Source: Flavobacteriaceae bacterium UBA3591 | GTDB lineage: Bacteria > Bacteroidota > Bacteroidia > Flavobacteriales > Flavobacteriaceae | Direction of reading: 5' to 3' | NCBI GenBank assembly: GCA_002375695.1 | Contig: DFMO01000015.1 | Location: 62,001-126,000, forward strand | Length of the DNA: 64,000 bases | Shown here: piece by piece, positions 1 to 8,687 of the stretch | How positions within the stretch are numbered: position 1 is the first letter of the stretch | Layout of the letters: each line of letters opens with the position of its first letter | Program-made: the position numbers and the translations under genes | The notes under the pieces: generated by a model | Databases searched by the model: none | The model's input: only the letters and a program-made list of their open reading frames with translations | Told to the model about the DNA's origin: nothing

Positions 1-140
1 TAGACGATAGTCGCCCAGGAAACGGTATACCCGTAAACGGTCGCGATTTGCGTGAAGCTATGGACAACATCCTTAACAACAACCCGCAACGCAAAGACCA
101 AAAACCCAGCATAGGGTGTAATATTAAGTGGAAAGAATAG
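1..140 (+). CDS. Thioredoxin-like/redoxin protein, 3' end only
   Basis: An open frame enters from the left edge (first full codon at base 3) and ends at TAG 138-140, giving the last 45 residues of a protein. The visible tail reads DDSRPGNGIPVNG, then an amphipathic helix DLREAMDNILNNN, then a Cys near the end (PSIGCNIKWK). This resembles the C-terminus of small periplasmic thioredoxin/AhpC-type proteins of flavobacteria, in which GCNIKW-type ends are common; that assignment is from memory of the family. The active site is outside the window. A strong palindromic terminator follows 20 bases after the stop. Confidence 0.5.
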   Translation, partial: DDSRPGNGIPVNGRDLREAMDNILNNNPQRKDQKPSIGCNIKWKE

Positions 141-160
141 TTTAACTTACTATAGCTATA

Positions 161-194
161 AAAAAACGTCTCGAAATTTCGAGACGTTTTTTTA
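161..194. terminator. Bidirectional rho-independent terminator
   Basis: A perfect 20-nt palindrome at 167-186 (CGTCTCGAAATTTCGAGACG) is preceded by an A run and followed by a T run. It can therefore end both the rightward gene stopping at 140 and the leftward prolyl isomerase gene stopping at 215. Confidence 0.9.
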
Positions 195-214
195 TCAATA
201 ATCTGGGTTAAAAA

Positions 215-1147
215 CTACTTAACATCCATTAATTCTACATCGAAAATTAAGGTAGCCGAAGGTGGAATTACACCGCCAGCGCCACGCTCGCCATAAGCAA
301 GGTGCGATGGAATTACAAAGCGAGCCTTGTCACCTACTTGTAAAAGTTGAATACCTTCGTCCCAACCAGTAATTACTTGGCCTACCCCTAATTGAAATTC
401 AATAGGTTGTTTTCTTTTATACGAAGAATCAAACTCGGTTCCATCTATTAAACTTCCTTTGTAATGAACGGCAACAGTTTTACCTTTTTCGGCTTTTTTA
501 CCATTTCCTTTCTGAATAATTTTATAACGCAAACCACTATCAGTTTTATCGAAACCTTCAGAAATTTTGTTTAATTCTTCTTCTTGGGCTTTCTTCATTT
601 TTGCAATACGCGCTTCGCGTTCGCCAGTAAAACTTCTAAAAGCTTCAACTGCGTTCCATTTTTCGGCTTCTTCGCCAACGCGAATAATTTCAACCTTTTG
701 CATAGTATCGCCTTGAGCCACACTATCTACAACATCTTGTCCTTCTACAACTTTTCCAAATACAGTGTGCTTATTATCTAACCAAGGCGTAGCCTCGTGT
801 GTGATAAAAAACTGGCTTCCATTGGTACCTGGCCCAGCATTTGCCATTGACAGTATTCCGGGAGTATCATGACGAAGATCTTGATGAAATTCATCGTCAA
901 ATTTATATCCGGGACCACCAGATCCACTTCCTTGAGGGTCGCCTCCTTGAATCATAAAATTTGGGATAACTCGGTGAAATTTTAATCCATCGTAATAAGG
1001 TTTTCCTTGCGGTTTTGCCGAGTTTTCTAAATTACCTTCTGCCAAAGCAACAAAGTTACCAACGGTTCCCGGGGTTTTATCGTGTGTAAGTTTTAAAAGA
1101 ATTTCTCCTTTTTCTGTTACAATTTTTGCGTAAATTCCGTCTTGCAT
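215..1147 (-). CDS. Dual-family peptidyl-prolyl isomerase (cyclophilin-FKBP fusion)
   Basis: 310 aa, ATG start, no signal peptide, so probably a cytoplasmic folding helper catalysing cis-trans isomerisation of Xaa-Pro bonds. Residues about 5-160 form a cyclophilin domain: FHRVIPNFMIQGGDP (catalytic Arg), NGSQFFIT and WLDNKHTVFG are the standard cyclophilin blocks. A charged helical linker follows (about 165-205, rich in K and E). Residues about 205-310 form an FKBP domain: VHYKGSLIDGTEFDSS, GVGQVITGWDEG, AYGERGAGGVIPP. Both active-site regions look complete, so both catalytic units are probably functional. Such CYN-FKBP fusions are known in a few lineages including flavobacteria. A TAnnTTTG box lies 24 bases upstream of the ATG, and the palindromic terminator lies just downstream, so the gene is probably monocistronic. 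Confidence 0.95.
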   Translation of the reverse strand: MQDGIYAKIVTEKGEILLKLTHDKTPGTVGNFVALAEGNLENSAKPQGKPYYDGLKFHRVIPNFMIQGGDPQGSGSGGPGYKFDDEFHQDLRHDTPGILSMANAGPGTNGSQFFITHEATPWLDNKHTVFGKVVEGQDVVDSVAQGDTMQKVEIIRVGEEAEKWNAVEAFRSFTGEREARIAKMKKAQEEELNKISEGFDKTDSGLRYKIIQKGNGKKAEKGKTVAVHYKGSLIDGTEFDSSYKRKQPIEFQLGVGQVITGWDEGIQLLQVGDKARFVIPSHLAYGERGAGGVIPPSATLIFDVELMDVK

Positions 1148-1170
1148 TTTTCTATATTTTTAAAGATGTA

Positions 1171-1178
1171 CAAAGGTA
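1171..1178 (-). promoter_or_regulatory. -7 promoter box (TACCTTTG) for the dual isomerase
   Basis: Read on the minus strand, TACCTTTG fits the flavobacterial primary-sigma -7 consensus TAnnTTTG and sits 24 bases before the ATG at 1147. The nearest upstream TTG (-33 element) would leave a spacer of about 26 bases, slightly long. Confidence 0.6.
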
Positions 1179-1273
1179 CTCAATTCTAAATATAGAATAT
1201 TAATCAACTTTTAAAAATGTAACAAAACCAGTTGCGATTCGTCATACAAATACCAACCTTGTAAAACCATCTT

Positions 1274-2170
1274 GTGGAAAATATTCTTACAATAAACAAT
1301 CTCACAAAAAAATTTGGCTCGTTAACAGCCGTAAATAACCTATCATTTACTATTGAAAAAGGCAATGTTTATGGGATCCTTGGTCCCAATGGCAGTGGCA
1401 AAAGTACTACCTTGGGAATAGTGTTAAATGTGGTTAATAAAACGTCGGGCAATTTTCAATGGTTTGATGGAAATACCGATACCCACAATGCGCTAAAAAA
1501 AGTAGGTGCCATTATTGAACGACCCAATTTTTACCCGTATATGACGGCAGTGCAAAACCTGCAATTAGTTTGTAAGATTAAAGAAGTTTCGGAACAAAAA
1601 ATTCACGAAAAGCTTAAACTTGTTGGATTGCTTGATAGAAAAGACAGCAAATTTAGTACCTTTTCATTAGGAATGAAACAACGCTTGGCAATTGCCTCGG
1701 CCCTATTAAACGACCCCGAAATCTTAATCCTCGATGAGCCTACAAACGGTTTAGACCCACAGGGAATCCATCAAATAAGAGAAATTATAAAAACCATTGC
1801 CTCGCAAGGAACCACTATTTTATTAGCTTCACATTTATTAGACGAGGTTGAAAAAGTATGCACCCACGTAGTTATTTTGCGGCAGGGGGTGAGTTTGTAT
1901 TCGGGTAGTGTGGATGGCATGATAGCTAGCCATGGCTTTTTAACTATGAAATGCAACAATATGGAGATGCTTTACCAAGCCGTGGAAAACAATGAGGCAT
2001 TTGGAAAAGTTAAGCGCGAGGGCGAATATTTAATCGTTTACCTCAACCAACCTATGGATGCTACCGATGTTAATAAACTTCTTTTTGAACAAGGCATAAC
2101 CCTCTCGCATCTTGTAAAACGCAAAGAAAGCCTTGAAGAACAATTCCTTGAATTAACCAAACAAAACTAA
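1274..2170 (+). CDS. ABC transporter ATP-binding protein (NatA/BcrA-type exporter)
   Basis: 298 aa, GTG start (MENILTINNLTKKFG). Walker A GPNGSGKST lies near residue 38, the signature FSLGMKQRLAIA near 140, and Walker B ILILDEPTNGLDP near 157, followed by ASHLLDEVEKVC with the switch His. The C-terminal extension of about 80 aa is typical of the ABC-2 antibiotic/Na+ exporter ATPases. The permease gene follows after 5 bases, so the two form a two-gene exporter operon. The substrate is unknown; bacitracin-type peptides, Na+ or lipids are all possible for this class. Confidence 0.93.
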   Translation: MENILTINNLTKKFGSLTAVNNLSFTIEKGNVYGILGPNGSGKSTTLGIVLNVVNKTSGNFQWFDGNTDTHNALKKVGAIIERPNFYPYMTAVQNLQLVCKIKEVSEQKIHEKLKLVGLLDRKDSKFSTFSLGMKQRLAIASALLNDPEILILDEPTNGLDPQGIHQIREIIKTIASQGTTILLASHLLDEVEKVCTHVVILRQGVSLYSGSVDGMIASHGFLTMKCNNMEMLYQAVENNEAFGKVKREGEYLIVYLNQPMDATDVNKLLFEQGITLSHLVKRKESLEEQFLELTKQN

Positions 2171-2175
2171 GCTGC

Positions 2176-3012
2176 ATGCTACGATTGCTAAATATTGAAT
2201 TACACAAATTACGCTACAACCGCTCTGCCAAAATAATTTCAATAATTTATTTTGTTCTTATAACTTTTATAGCGCTTATCTCCTCCATCGAATTTAATTT
2301 CGGGAATTTTCACTTTCGTGTGGCAGACCAAGGAATTTTTAACTTCCCCTACATTTGGCATTTTAACACCTATGTTGCTGCTATTCTAAAACTGTTTTTA
2401 GCAATAGTAATTGTTTCAATGGTAAGTAATGAATATAGTTACCGTACCTTAAAACAAAATTTAATAGATGGTTTAAGCAAGAGAGAGTTTGTACTTTCAA
2501 AATTTTTAACCGTACTGCTCTTCGCCGCAATTTCTACCTTTTTTATCTTTTTGGTGTCGCTTATTCTTGGTTTAAGCTTTTCAGATTATAACGAATTGGG
2601 CATTATTTTAAGCGACTTAGAATACATTGGCGCCTATTTTATAAAACTGGTAGCGTTTTTCTCCTTCTGCCTTTTTTTGGGCGTTTTTGTAAAACGTTCG
2701 GCATTTGCACTTGGGTTTCTAATTGTTTGGCAAATTATTGAATGGCTTTTGTACGGTTTAATGAAATGGCAATTGTTTAAAGACACCCAAATAGCCGATA
2801 AAGTATCAATTTTCTTTCCACTTAACGCCATGGCTAATCTTATAAAAGAACCTTTAAGTAGGTTGGGTGCAATACAATCTGCCGCAAACCAATTGGGAGA
2901 AAATTTCAACAAAGATTACGGGGTAGGATTTTTTAATGTGCTCATCGTACTGGTGTGGACGGCTCTTTTCATTTACTGGTCTTATGCAATTTTAAAGAAA
3001 AGAGATTTGTAA
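2176..3012 (+). CDS. ABC-2 type transporter permease
   Basis: 278 aa, ATG start. About six hydrophobic segments are visible (for example IISIIYFVLITFIALI, LLFAAISTFFIFLVSLILGL, FALGFLIVWQIIEWLLYGL and the C-terminal FNVLIVLVWTALFIYWSYAIL). The short cytoplasmic element EYSYRTLKQNLIDGLSKREFVLSKF after the second helix is the hallmark of ABC-2 permeases of the NatB/BcrB class. It is the membrane partner of the ATPase immediately upstream. Confidence 0.9.
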   Translation: MLRLLNIELHKLRYNRSAKIISIIYFVLITFIALISSIEFNFGNFHFRVADQGIFNFPYIWHFNTYVAAILKLFLAIVIVSMVSNEYSYRTLKQNLIDGLSKREFVLSKFLTVLLFAAISTFFIFLVSLILGLSFSDYNELGIILSDLEYIGAYFIKLVAFFSFCLFLGVFVKRSAFALGFLIVWQIIEWLLYGLMKWQLFKDTQIADKVSIFFPLNAMANLIKEPLSRLGAIQSAANQLGENFNKDYGVGFFNVLIVLVWTALFIYWSYAILKKRDL

Positions 3013-3140
3013 AAATAAGTTGCGCATTTTATGAAATTGCAGTTTGTGTTAACCGTAACTTATTCAGAAGAATAAATTGCAATTTAAACTTAATACGCCA
3101 TTTTTGTCTATATTTAGCAGACAATCAAGGCCTCGTATTT

Positions 3141-5567
3141 TTGAAACTTTCAACCTTCATATTTATTCTGTTATTTCCAATTGTGGTTATTTCGCAGGAT
3201 ATTTCACTTTATCAACAATTTAATGGTCAATATGATTATACAGCCTTTGGAAATACGCTTAACGTTGAAGAAAACGGCACCGGTGGCCAATGTTTTATCT
3301 TAACCAGTAGCAGCGCAAATTTTCAGCTACAACCAAGCCAAGAAATTGTAGCGGCTTATCTATATTGGGCAGGATCGGGTCCCGGCGATTTCAACGTAAC
3401 GCTTAACCAAACACCAATTGTTGCCGAGCGTACGTTTAACCTAACCTTTAATAGCGGTGGCACAGACTATGTTTATTTTGCAGCATTTGCTAATGTTACC
3501 AATCAAGTTATTAATACCGGAAACGGAAATTATACGCTTTCAGACTTAGATCTCACCCAAGTAATCCCCGAATATTGCAGTCCGCCAGGTTCGGGTACAA
3601 ATTTTGGCGGTTGGGCCATTACAGTGGTTTATGAAGATGCTGCGCTGCCCAACAATCAAGTAAACATCTTTGACGGTTTAGAGAGTGTGTCCCGAAACAA
3701 TCAATTGCTAGAAATTACATTAAATAATTTAAGAGTTTTAGATACGCAAGGGGCCAAAATTGGCTTTCTTGCCTGGGAAGGTGATAGACAAATTGCAGTA
3801 AATGAAACGCTTCGTATTAACGGCAACATTCTTAGCAATCCACCCTTAAATCCTGCCGATAACGCCTTTAATGGTACAAATAGTTTTACCAATAGCGATG
3901 TGTTATACAATATGGATATAGACGTATATCCTATTTCAAATTATATAAGTCCGGGCGATACTTCAGCAACTATTCAACTTACCAGCGGACAAGATTTTGT
4001 AATGATTAATAATATTATTACTGTCCTTAATACCGAATTGCCCGACGCCACAATTTCAATAGATAATATTATTGGAGCGACTCAATGTGGCAATCGTGAA
4101 ATTACAATCGAGTACACAGTTTATAACCGCAACAGTACCGATATTTTGCCCGCAGGAACGCCAATTGCAATTTATGCAAATACCCAATTAATTGCACAAA
4201 CCGAAACTGTTGCCAACATTCCAATTAACGGCGAAGAACACGGAACAATAACCATTACAATACCCAACAATGTTGAGGCCGATTTTATTTTAAAAATGGT
4301 AGTTGATGACGTAGGCGATGGCACCGGAATTATTGATGAAATAAACGAAGACAATAATGAAGATGAGCTCCCAATTCATCTTTTAATTAATCCAATTATT
4401 ACTGGTTTATACAACTTAGAAACCTGCGATATTATTGGTAAAGAATATTTTAATTTAACCGAAGTTACCACAGAAATAGACCCGAGTTACAACTTGAGTT
4501 TTCATCTCTCGGAAGCAGATGCGCAGCAGAATGAAAATCCAATTCAGAATCCTGAAAATTTTCAAAATACCGAAAACCCCCAAACTATTTTTATTAGGGT
4601 GGCAAATCCAGATTGTTTTGTAATTGATAGTTTTACGGTGGAAGTAATACCGTGTCCGCTCCCCGATGCAACTATTGATTTTCCTGAAATTTCGGCCTGT
4701 CGCGGCAGAAGTTTAATTCTTCCTTACACCGCTTATAACCTAGAAGCAACGGGACCATTGCCTGCTAATACATCTATAGCTTTTTATGCAGAAAATGAAT
4801 TGGTTGCAATCTCGCAAACAAGGCTAGCAATACCTATTGGAGGCAGTGAATATGGCGAGGTAGTCATTGATTTACCTGAAAATTTAGACAATGCATTTTC
4901 TATAACCGCTGTAGTTGATGACGATGGGAATGGTAATGGTTTAATAGAAGAATTACGTGAAGACAACAATACTTTTACTCGAGATATAAATTTTGAAAGC
5001 ATCCCTCCTATTCCTAATCTGCCTAATTTATTGGAATGCGACACAGGTTTTGATACTGCAATTTTCGATTTAACAATACAGGGTAATTTAATTCGCACTA
5101 ATGTAAATGATGTAATACAATTTTATACATCACTTCAAAATGCATTAGAAAATATTGAGCCTATCAGAACCCCAACCGAATTTCAAAACACTACAGATCC
5201 ACAAACCATTTATGTACGATTAGAAAACGAAATTTGCTTTACCATCACATCTTTTCTAATAACAACCGAAAATTGTGCGCCCTTTATTCCGGAAGGTTTT
5301 TCTCCTAACGGCGATGGTATTAACGATGTATTCGAAATAAGTAATCTTTTAAATATCTACGAAAGCTTCGAATTAAACATCTATTCTCGAGAAGGTAATT
5401 TAATTCACACTGCCCGCAATGCCGATGGATTTTGGGATGGTATAGCTACAAAAGGTTTTCTTGTAAGGGGGAAACTCGTCCCTGTGGGCACATATTATTA
5501 TGTATTGGTTTTAAATGACCCAAAATACCCCAAAGCATTTATAGGATGGGTGTATGTAAATTATTGA
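3141..5567 (+). CDS. T9SS cargo: secreted adhesin-like protein with type B C-terminal domain
   Basis: 808 aa from TTG at 3141; the reading frame is open further upstream, but this codon begins a clean signal peptide (KLSTFIFILLFPIVVISQ then DISLY). Residues about 20-350 form a beta-rich region resembling DUF3344-like proteins (AYLYWAGSGPGDFNV, GGWAITVVYED). Then come two related units of about 200 aa beginning DATISI and DATIDF, each CARDB-like and carrying an acidic, potentially Ca2+-binding loop (VDDVGDGTGIIDEINEDNN and VDDDGNGNGLIEELREDNN). The last 90 aa are the gliding-motility/T9SS type B sorting domain: FIPEGFSPNGDGINDVF, then GTYYYVLVLND. Export by Sec then T9SS to the cell surface or medium is expected. 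The T9SS signal is clear, but the molecular role (adhesion or binding) is inference. Confidence 0.85.
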   Translation: MKLSTFIFILLFPIVVISQDISLYQQFNGQYDYTAFGNTLNVEENGTGGQCFILTSSSANFQLQPSQEIVAAYLYWAGSGPGDFNVTLNQTPIVAERTFNLTFNSGGTDYVYFAAFANVTNQVINTGNGNYTLSDLDLTQVIPEYCSPPGSGTNFGGWAITVVYEDAALPNNQVNIFDGLESVSRNNQLLEITLNNLRVLDTQGAKIGFLAWEGDRQIAVNETLRINGNILSNPPLNPADNAFNGTNSFTNSDVLYNMDIDVYPISNYISPGDTSATIQLTSGQDFVMINNIITVLNTELPDATISIDNIIGATQCGNREITIEYTVYNRNSTDILPAGTPIAIYANTQLIAQTETVANIPINGEEHGTITITIPNNVEADFILKMVVDDVGDGTGIIDEINEDNNEDELPIHLLINPIITGLYNLETCDIIGKEYFNLTEVTTEIDPSYNLSFHLSEADAQQNENPIQNPENFQNTENPQTIFIRVANPDCFVIDSFTVEVIPCPLPDATIDFPEISACRGRSLILPYTAYNLEATGPLPANTSIAFYAENELVAISQTRLAIPIGGSEYGEVVIDLPENLDNAFSITAVVDDDGNGNGLIEELREDNNTFTRDINFESIPPIPNLPNLLECDTGFDTAIFDLTIQGNLIRTNVNDVIQFYTSLQNALENIEPIRTPTEFQNTTDPQTIYVRLENEICFTITSFLITTENCAPFIPEGFSPNGDGINDVFEISNLLNIYESFELNIYSREGNLIHTARNADGFWDGIATKGFLVRGKLVPVGTYYYVLVLNDPKYPKAFIGWVYVNY

Positions 5568-5658
5568 TAATTAAACAAAGAAATCATTGTAAATAGATGA
5601 TATATACTATGCCTAACAGCACAGGGAGTTATTATTTTTGATATTTCAACCTAAATTG

Positions 5659-5789
5659 TGTCCCGCCAGGGACAGCATATCACTAACAAAAAGCAGCGAT
5701 ACCATCATGTCCCGTGAGGGACAACATATTGGTAACAAAGAGTAGCGACACCACCATGTCCCGTTAGGGAAAGCATATCGGTAACAGCG
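5659..5789. repeat. 49-bp tandem repeat, about 2.7 copies, with palindromic core
   Basis: Units start at 5659, 5708 and 5757, exactly 49 bases apart. Each begins TGTCCCGnnAGGGAcA, a 6-bp inverted repeat around a 4-base loop, followed by CATATCrsTAACAAAgAGyAGCGAyACCAyCA-type sequence. The third unit is truncated after about 33 bases and has a degenerate right arm (GGGAAA). The first two units are about 85% identical by eye. The structure resembles REP-like clusters; there are no unique spacers, so it is not a CRISPR array. Confidence 0.85.
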
Positions 5790-5800
5790 TGAGAACTATA

Positions 5801-5830
5801 TAAAAGAAAAAAGAGCGGTTGCGCGCTCTT
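5801..5830 (-). terminator. Rho-independent terminator of the CarboxypepD-vWA gene
   Basis: Inverted repeat AAGAGCG (5811-5817) / CGCTCTT (5824-5830) with a 6-base loop. On the minus strand it is followed by TTTTCTTTTA, the U tract expected downstream of the gene ending at 5875. Confidence 0.75.
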
Positions 5831-5874
5831 CTCTCAAAAAACCAAACCACTATACAATTCAGTTTTTCTTAAAA

Positions 5875-7758
5875 TTACTTACTGCTTTTTACCAAGCGGA
5901 TAAATTCTGAACGATAGCCATCTTTATCAGTTCCTTTCCCTGCTTCGGCTAAGGCAATAACATCGTCAATTTTTTTGGTATTAATAAATTTAGACTTTCG
6001 CAATTGCATTCCAAACAGTGCCACTGCTGCCGAAAACTTTAAATCTTCGGAAGCATTTAATATCGAATTATTTTCATCTTTAACTGTTTTTACAATTAGC
6101 TTACTAACATCGCCATCGGGTTCTTTGTATCGAAATTTCACGGTTAGCATCTCATTTGTAAAGCCACGTGTAATTTGCTTAGTGTATTTTAAATTATCGA
6201 TATCTTTTAAATACTTACTTTTTACACCCACCGGAATTACCTCGTATAACGCTGTTACTGTATGTCCGCTTCCCAATTCGCCTGCATCTTTTGTGTCGTC
6301 TTTAAAATCTTCATCGTTCAACAATCGGTTTTCGTAACCTATTAAACGGTAAGCTTGAACTTTTGCTGGATTAAATTCTACCTGAATTTTCACATCTTTT
6401 GCTATGGTATAAAGGGTTCCAAAAAACTCTGTGCCAAGCACTTTTTGCGCTTCTTGCATGGTATCAATATAGGCGTGGTTACCGTTGCCTTTATTAGCCA
6501 GTATTTCTAATTTACTGTCCTTATAATTGCCCATGCCAAAGCCTAAACAGGTTAAAAACACACCGCTTTTTCTTTTTTCTTCAATTAAGCTCTCCATAGA
6601 TCTATCACTCGATTCGCCTACGTTAAAATCGCCATCGGTTGCCAGAATTACACGGTTATTTCCTCCTTTGCTGAAATTTTCGGTTGCAATTTTATATGCT
6701 AATTTAATACCCGCTCCGCCAGCAGTTGAACCTCCAGCACTTAAATTATTAATGGCATTTCGAATTATATTTTTCTCTGCTCCCGAAGTTGGTGGTAAAA
6801 CCAAACCTGCCGCACCGGCATAAACAACAATGGCAACTTTGTCTTCCTCTCTTAGTTTATCAACCAAAACATTAAGCGCTGTTTTTAACAATGGTAATTT
6901 GTTGGGCGCATTCATCGAGCCCGAAACATCTAACAGAAAAACTAGATTTGATGGGGGTACATTTTTTAATGAAATATCTTTTCCTTTTAAACCTATTCGA
7001 ACCAATTTTGCCTCTTCGTTCCAAGGTGAATTTACCACATTAGCGGTTATTGAAAAAGGGTCTTTCCCCTTTGGTTGCGGATAATTATAGCTGAAGTAAT
7101 TTACCATCTCTTCAATCTTTACGGCATCTTTTGGAACTTTTTGTCCATTGTTAAGCATTCGCCGAATATTACTATACCCCGCTTTATCTACGTCTATTGA
7201 AAAGGTAGATAGTGGCGCAGTACCTACACTTTTAAATATATTTTCATTAATACGACCATACGATTCATTTTCTGAAAGGAAATTTTTTGTTTCATAACCT
7301 CGTGTGGAAACTACAGATGACGTTCCTCTAATTAATACGCCATTGGCCTTGCCCTGCAACTGGTTTGTTAACGATCTTCGTTTTTTACGTATCCCAAATC
7401 CTCTTGCATTTCGTATCGCAGCATTGCTATTATCTCCTGCATAGCCCGTAACTACCACTTCGCTTAAAACTGCAGCAGATTCGAGCGTTACATTTAAAAT
7501 TCCCGCGGTTTTTACCTTAATTTCTTTGGTATTAAAACCTACATACGAAAAGGTTAAAATCTCTCCTATTTGCGCTTCAATGGCATATTTACCATCAAAA
7601 TCGGTTTGTGTTCCTTTGTTACTTCCCTTAACAATTACATTCGTCCCTGGCAGTGGGAGTCCGCTGTCATCGGTTACGATTCCGTTTACCGCTACCGTTT
7701 GTGCGCTTAATTGTAGACATAATAGTGCTACTGCAAAAAATGTGATAAGTGATTTCAT
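5875..7758 (-). CDS. CarboxypepD_reg-like domain fused to von Willebrand A (YfbK-type) protein
   Basis: 627 aa, ATG start, signal peptide 1-19 (ends LQLSAQ). Residues 22-100 form a CarboxypepD_reg-like beta sandwich (VNGIVTDDSGLPLPGTNVIV...FDGKYAI), followed by SEVVVTGYAG at 99-108, the phrase that normally opens a TonB-receptor plug, but no barrel follows. From about 170 the protein is YfbK-like: an N-terminal vWF region (TFSIDVDKAGYSNIRRML), a vWA domain with MIDAS residues DVSGSM (277-282), T345 and D375, and a C-terminal DUF3520-like region. It is probably a periplasmic or surface-anchored metal-dependent binding protein. The substrate is unknown. It looks monocistronic, with its own terminator. 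Confidence 0.88.
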   Translation of the reverse strand: MKSLITFFAVALLCLQLSAQTVAVNGIVTDDSGLPLPGTNVIVKGSNKGTQTDFDGKYAIEAQIGEILTFSYVGFNTKEIKVKTAGILNVTLESAAVLSEVVVTGYAGDNSNAAIRNARGFGIRKKRRSLTNQLQGKANGVLIRGTSSVVSTRGYETKNFLSENESYGRINENIFKSVGTAPLSTFSIDVDKAGYSNIRRMLNNGQKVPKDAVKIEEMVNYFSYNYPQPKGKDPFSITANVVNSPWNEEAKLVRIGLKGKDISLKNVPPSNLVFLLDVSGSMNAPNKLPLLKTALNVLVDKLREEDKVAIVVYAGAAGLVLPPTSGAEKNIIRNAINNLSAGGSTAGGAGIKLAYKIATENFSKGGNNRVILATDGDFNVGESSDRSMESLIEEKRKSGVFLTCLGFGMGNYKDSKLEILANKGNGNHAYIDTMQEAQKVLGTEFFGTLYTIAKDVKIQVEFNPAKVQAYRLIGYENRLLNDEDFKDDTKDAGELGSGHTVTALYEVIPVGVKSKYLKDIDNLKYTKQITRGFTNEMLTVKFRYKEPDGDVSKLIVKTVKDENNSILNASEDLKFSAAVALFGMQLRKSKFINTKKIDDVIALAEAGKGTDKDGYRSEFIRLVKSSK

Positions 7759-7877
7759 AATATGGTTTTTTGAGTTAAACTTTAAGTAAAACTACCATAC
7801 TACTATGCTCTATAAAATACAGAATGAGGGAAGGAGCCTTTTGAATGAGGGAACTAACTTTTTAAAGCCAAATGGTT

Positions 7878-8639
7878 TTAAAATAGTTTTTTAAACCTTC
7901 TTTTTCGAAGCTTTTTACTGTTTTTAGCATTTTGAAATTCCCGGCTGTATTTAAGCATCAGGGTGTGCGTTTCAGTAACCGATTTACCGTAACATTTGGC
8001 GTATTCAGCAGCCATAATTTTAATCATAGTTTTAGAAAGCCACAATCTTCTAAAGTTGTGCATGCGTTTTTCAAAACTCATAGTTTCAAAACGCATTCGG
8101 TTTAAATCTATTAAATAAAAATTGTAGGTATTATCGCCATTATCAACTATTAGCGTATTTCCTGGAGAATGGTCCAAAAAGTTTACCCCGTTTTCGTGAA
8201 GTTTAAAGGTAAATTGGGTAAACTGTTTTAAAATTTCACCCCGATTTTTAAACTTGGGTTTATGGATAAGTACACGAAAATCGAAATTGTAATTTACATG
8301 TATACTTATATAAAAGCTTTCTTTTAAACCGCCATTAAAACGTTCTAAATACGCAACCGGAAACGGTGTTTTAATACCAAAGCCAATAAGTTTCAATGCA
8401 TATTCATAAGAGCGTTTTGCCTTACTTTTTCGCATATATTGATAAACCAATGATTGCACTGCATTGGGGGTTTTAAACTTTTTTATGTTTAGCGAAAAAC
8501 CGTCAATAGTCACTCTTTTTATTACATTGCGCTCGCCTTTTGTAACATATTCTCCAATTTCAGAAAAACGGTCGAGTGCTTTGTATAGCTTGGTTGCTAT
8601 TTGCGAAAAATCTGGATGAATTATAAAATTCTCTTGCAT
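7878..8639 (-). CDS. Kdo/lipopolysaccharide kinase-like protein (InaA/KdkA family)
   Basis: 253 aa, ATG start. The protein-kinase-like fold typical of LPS kinases is recognisable: a Lys-rich beta strand NIKKFK (51-56) for ATP binding, catalytic loop LDHSPGN with D156 and N161 (HRD-like), and metal-binding IDLNR with D178 (DFG-like). The family phosphorylates Kdo or heptose of the LPS inner core at the cytoplasmic membrane. The neighbours support this: a GT9 heptosyltransferase-like gene is divergent 48 bases away, and more core-type glycosyltransferases follow. The basic C-terminus (KKLRKRRFKKLF) may contact membrane or LPS. The substrate is inferred. Confidence 0.82.
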   Translation of the reverse strand: MQENFIIHPDFSQIATKLYKALDRFSEIGEYVTKGERNVIKRVTIDGFSLNIKKFKTPNAVQSLVYQYMRKSKAKRSYEYALKLIGFGIKTPFPVAYLERFNGGLKESFYISIHVNYNFDFRVLIHKPKFKNRGEILKQFTQFTFKLHENGVNFLDHSPGNTLIVDNGDNTYNFYLIDLNRMRFETMSFEKRMHNFRRLWLSKTMIKIMAAEYAKCYGKSVTETHTLMLKYSREFQNAKNSKKLRKRRFKKLF

Positions 8640-8687
8640 TCTTTAAAAGATAAAACCAAAAAAAGGTATTTTGCGAAGGTAATCTAT

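Larger units (their letters stand above)
5568..5874. other. 307-bp convergent intergenic region
   Basis: Lies between the stops of the T9SS cargo gene (+) and the vWA gene (-). It contains the 49-bp tandem repeat at 5659-5789 and a terminator at 5801-5830. No open frame with coding character is visible. Confidence 0.8.

Noticed and set aside
2955..3140. Upstream extension of the T9SS cargo reading frame
   Set aside because: It overlaps the end of the ABC permease, lacks secretion features, and a complete signal peptide begins at TTG 3141.
4172..4354. Antisense open frames within the T9SS cargo and other large genes
   Set aside because: They shadow strongly coding frames with recognisable domains and show no independent features.
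5659..5789. CRISPR array
   Set aside because: The repeats are strictly tandem, without unique spacers, and no cas gene is nearby.
8601..8687. Upstream extension of the GT9 reading frame
   Set aside because: It overlaps the start of the divergent kinase gene; the conserved GT9 N-terminus begins at ATG 8688.
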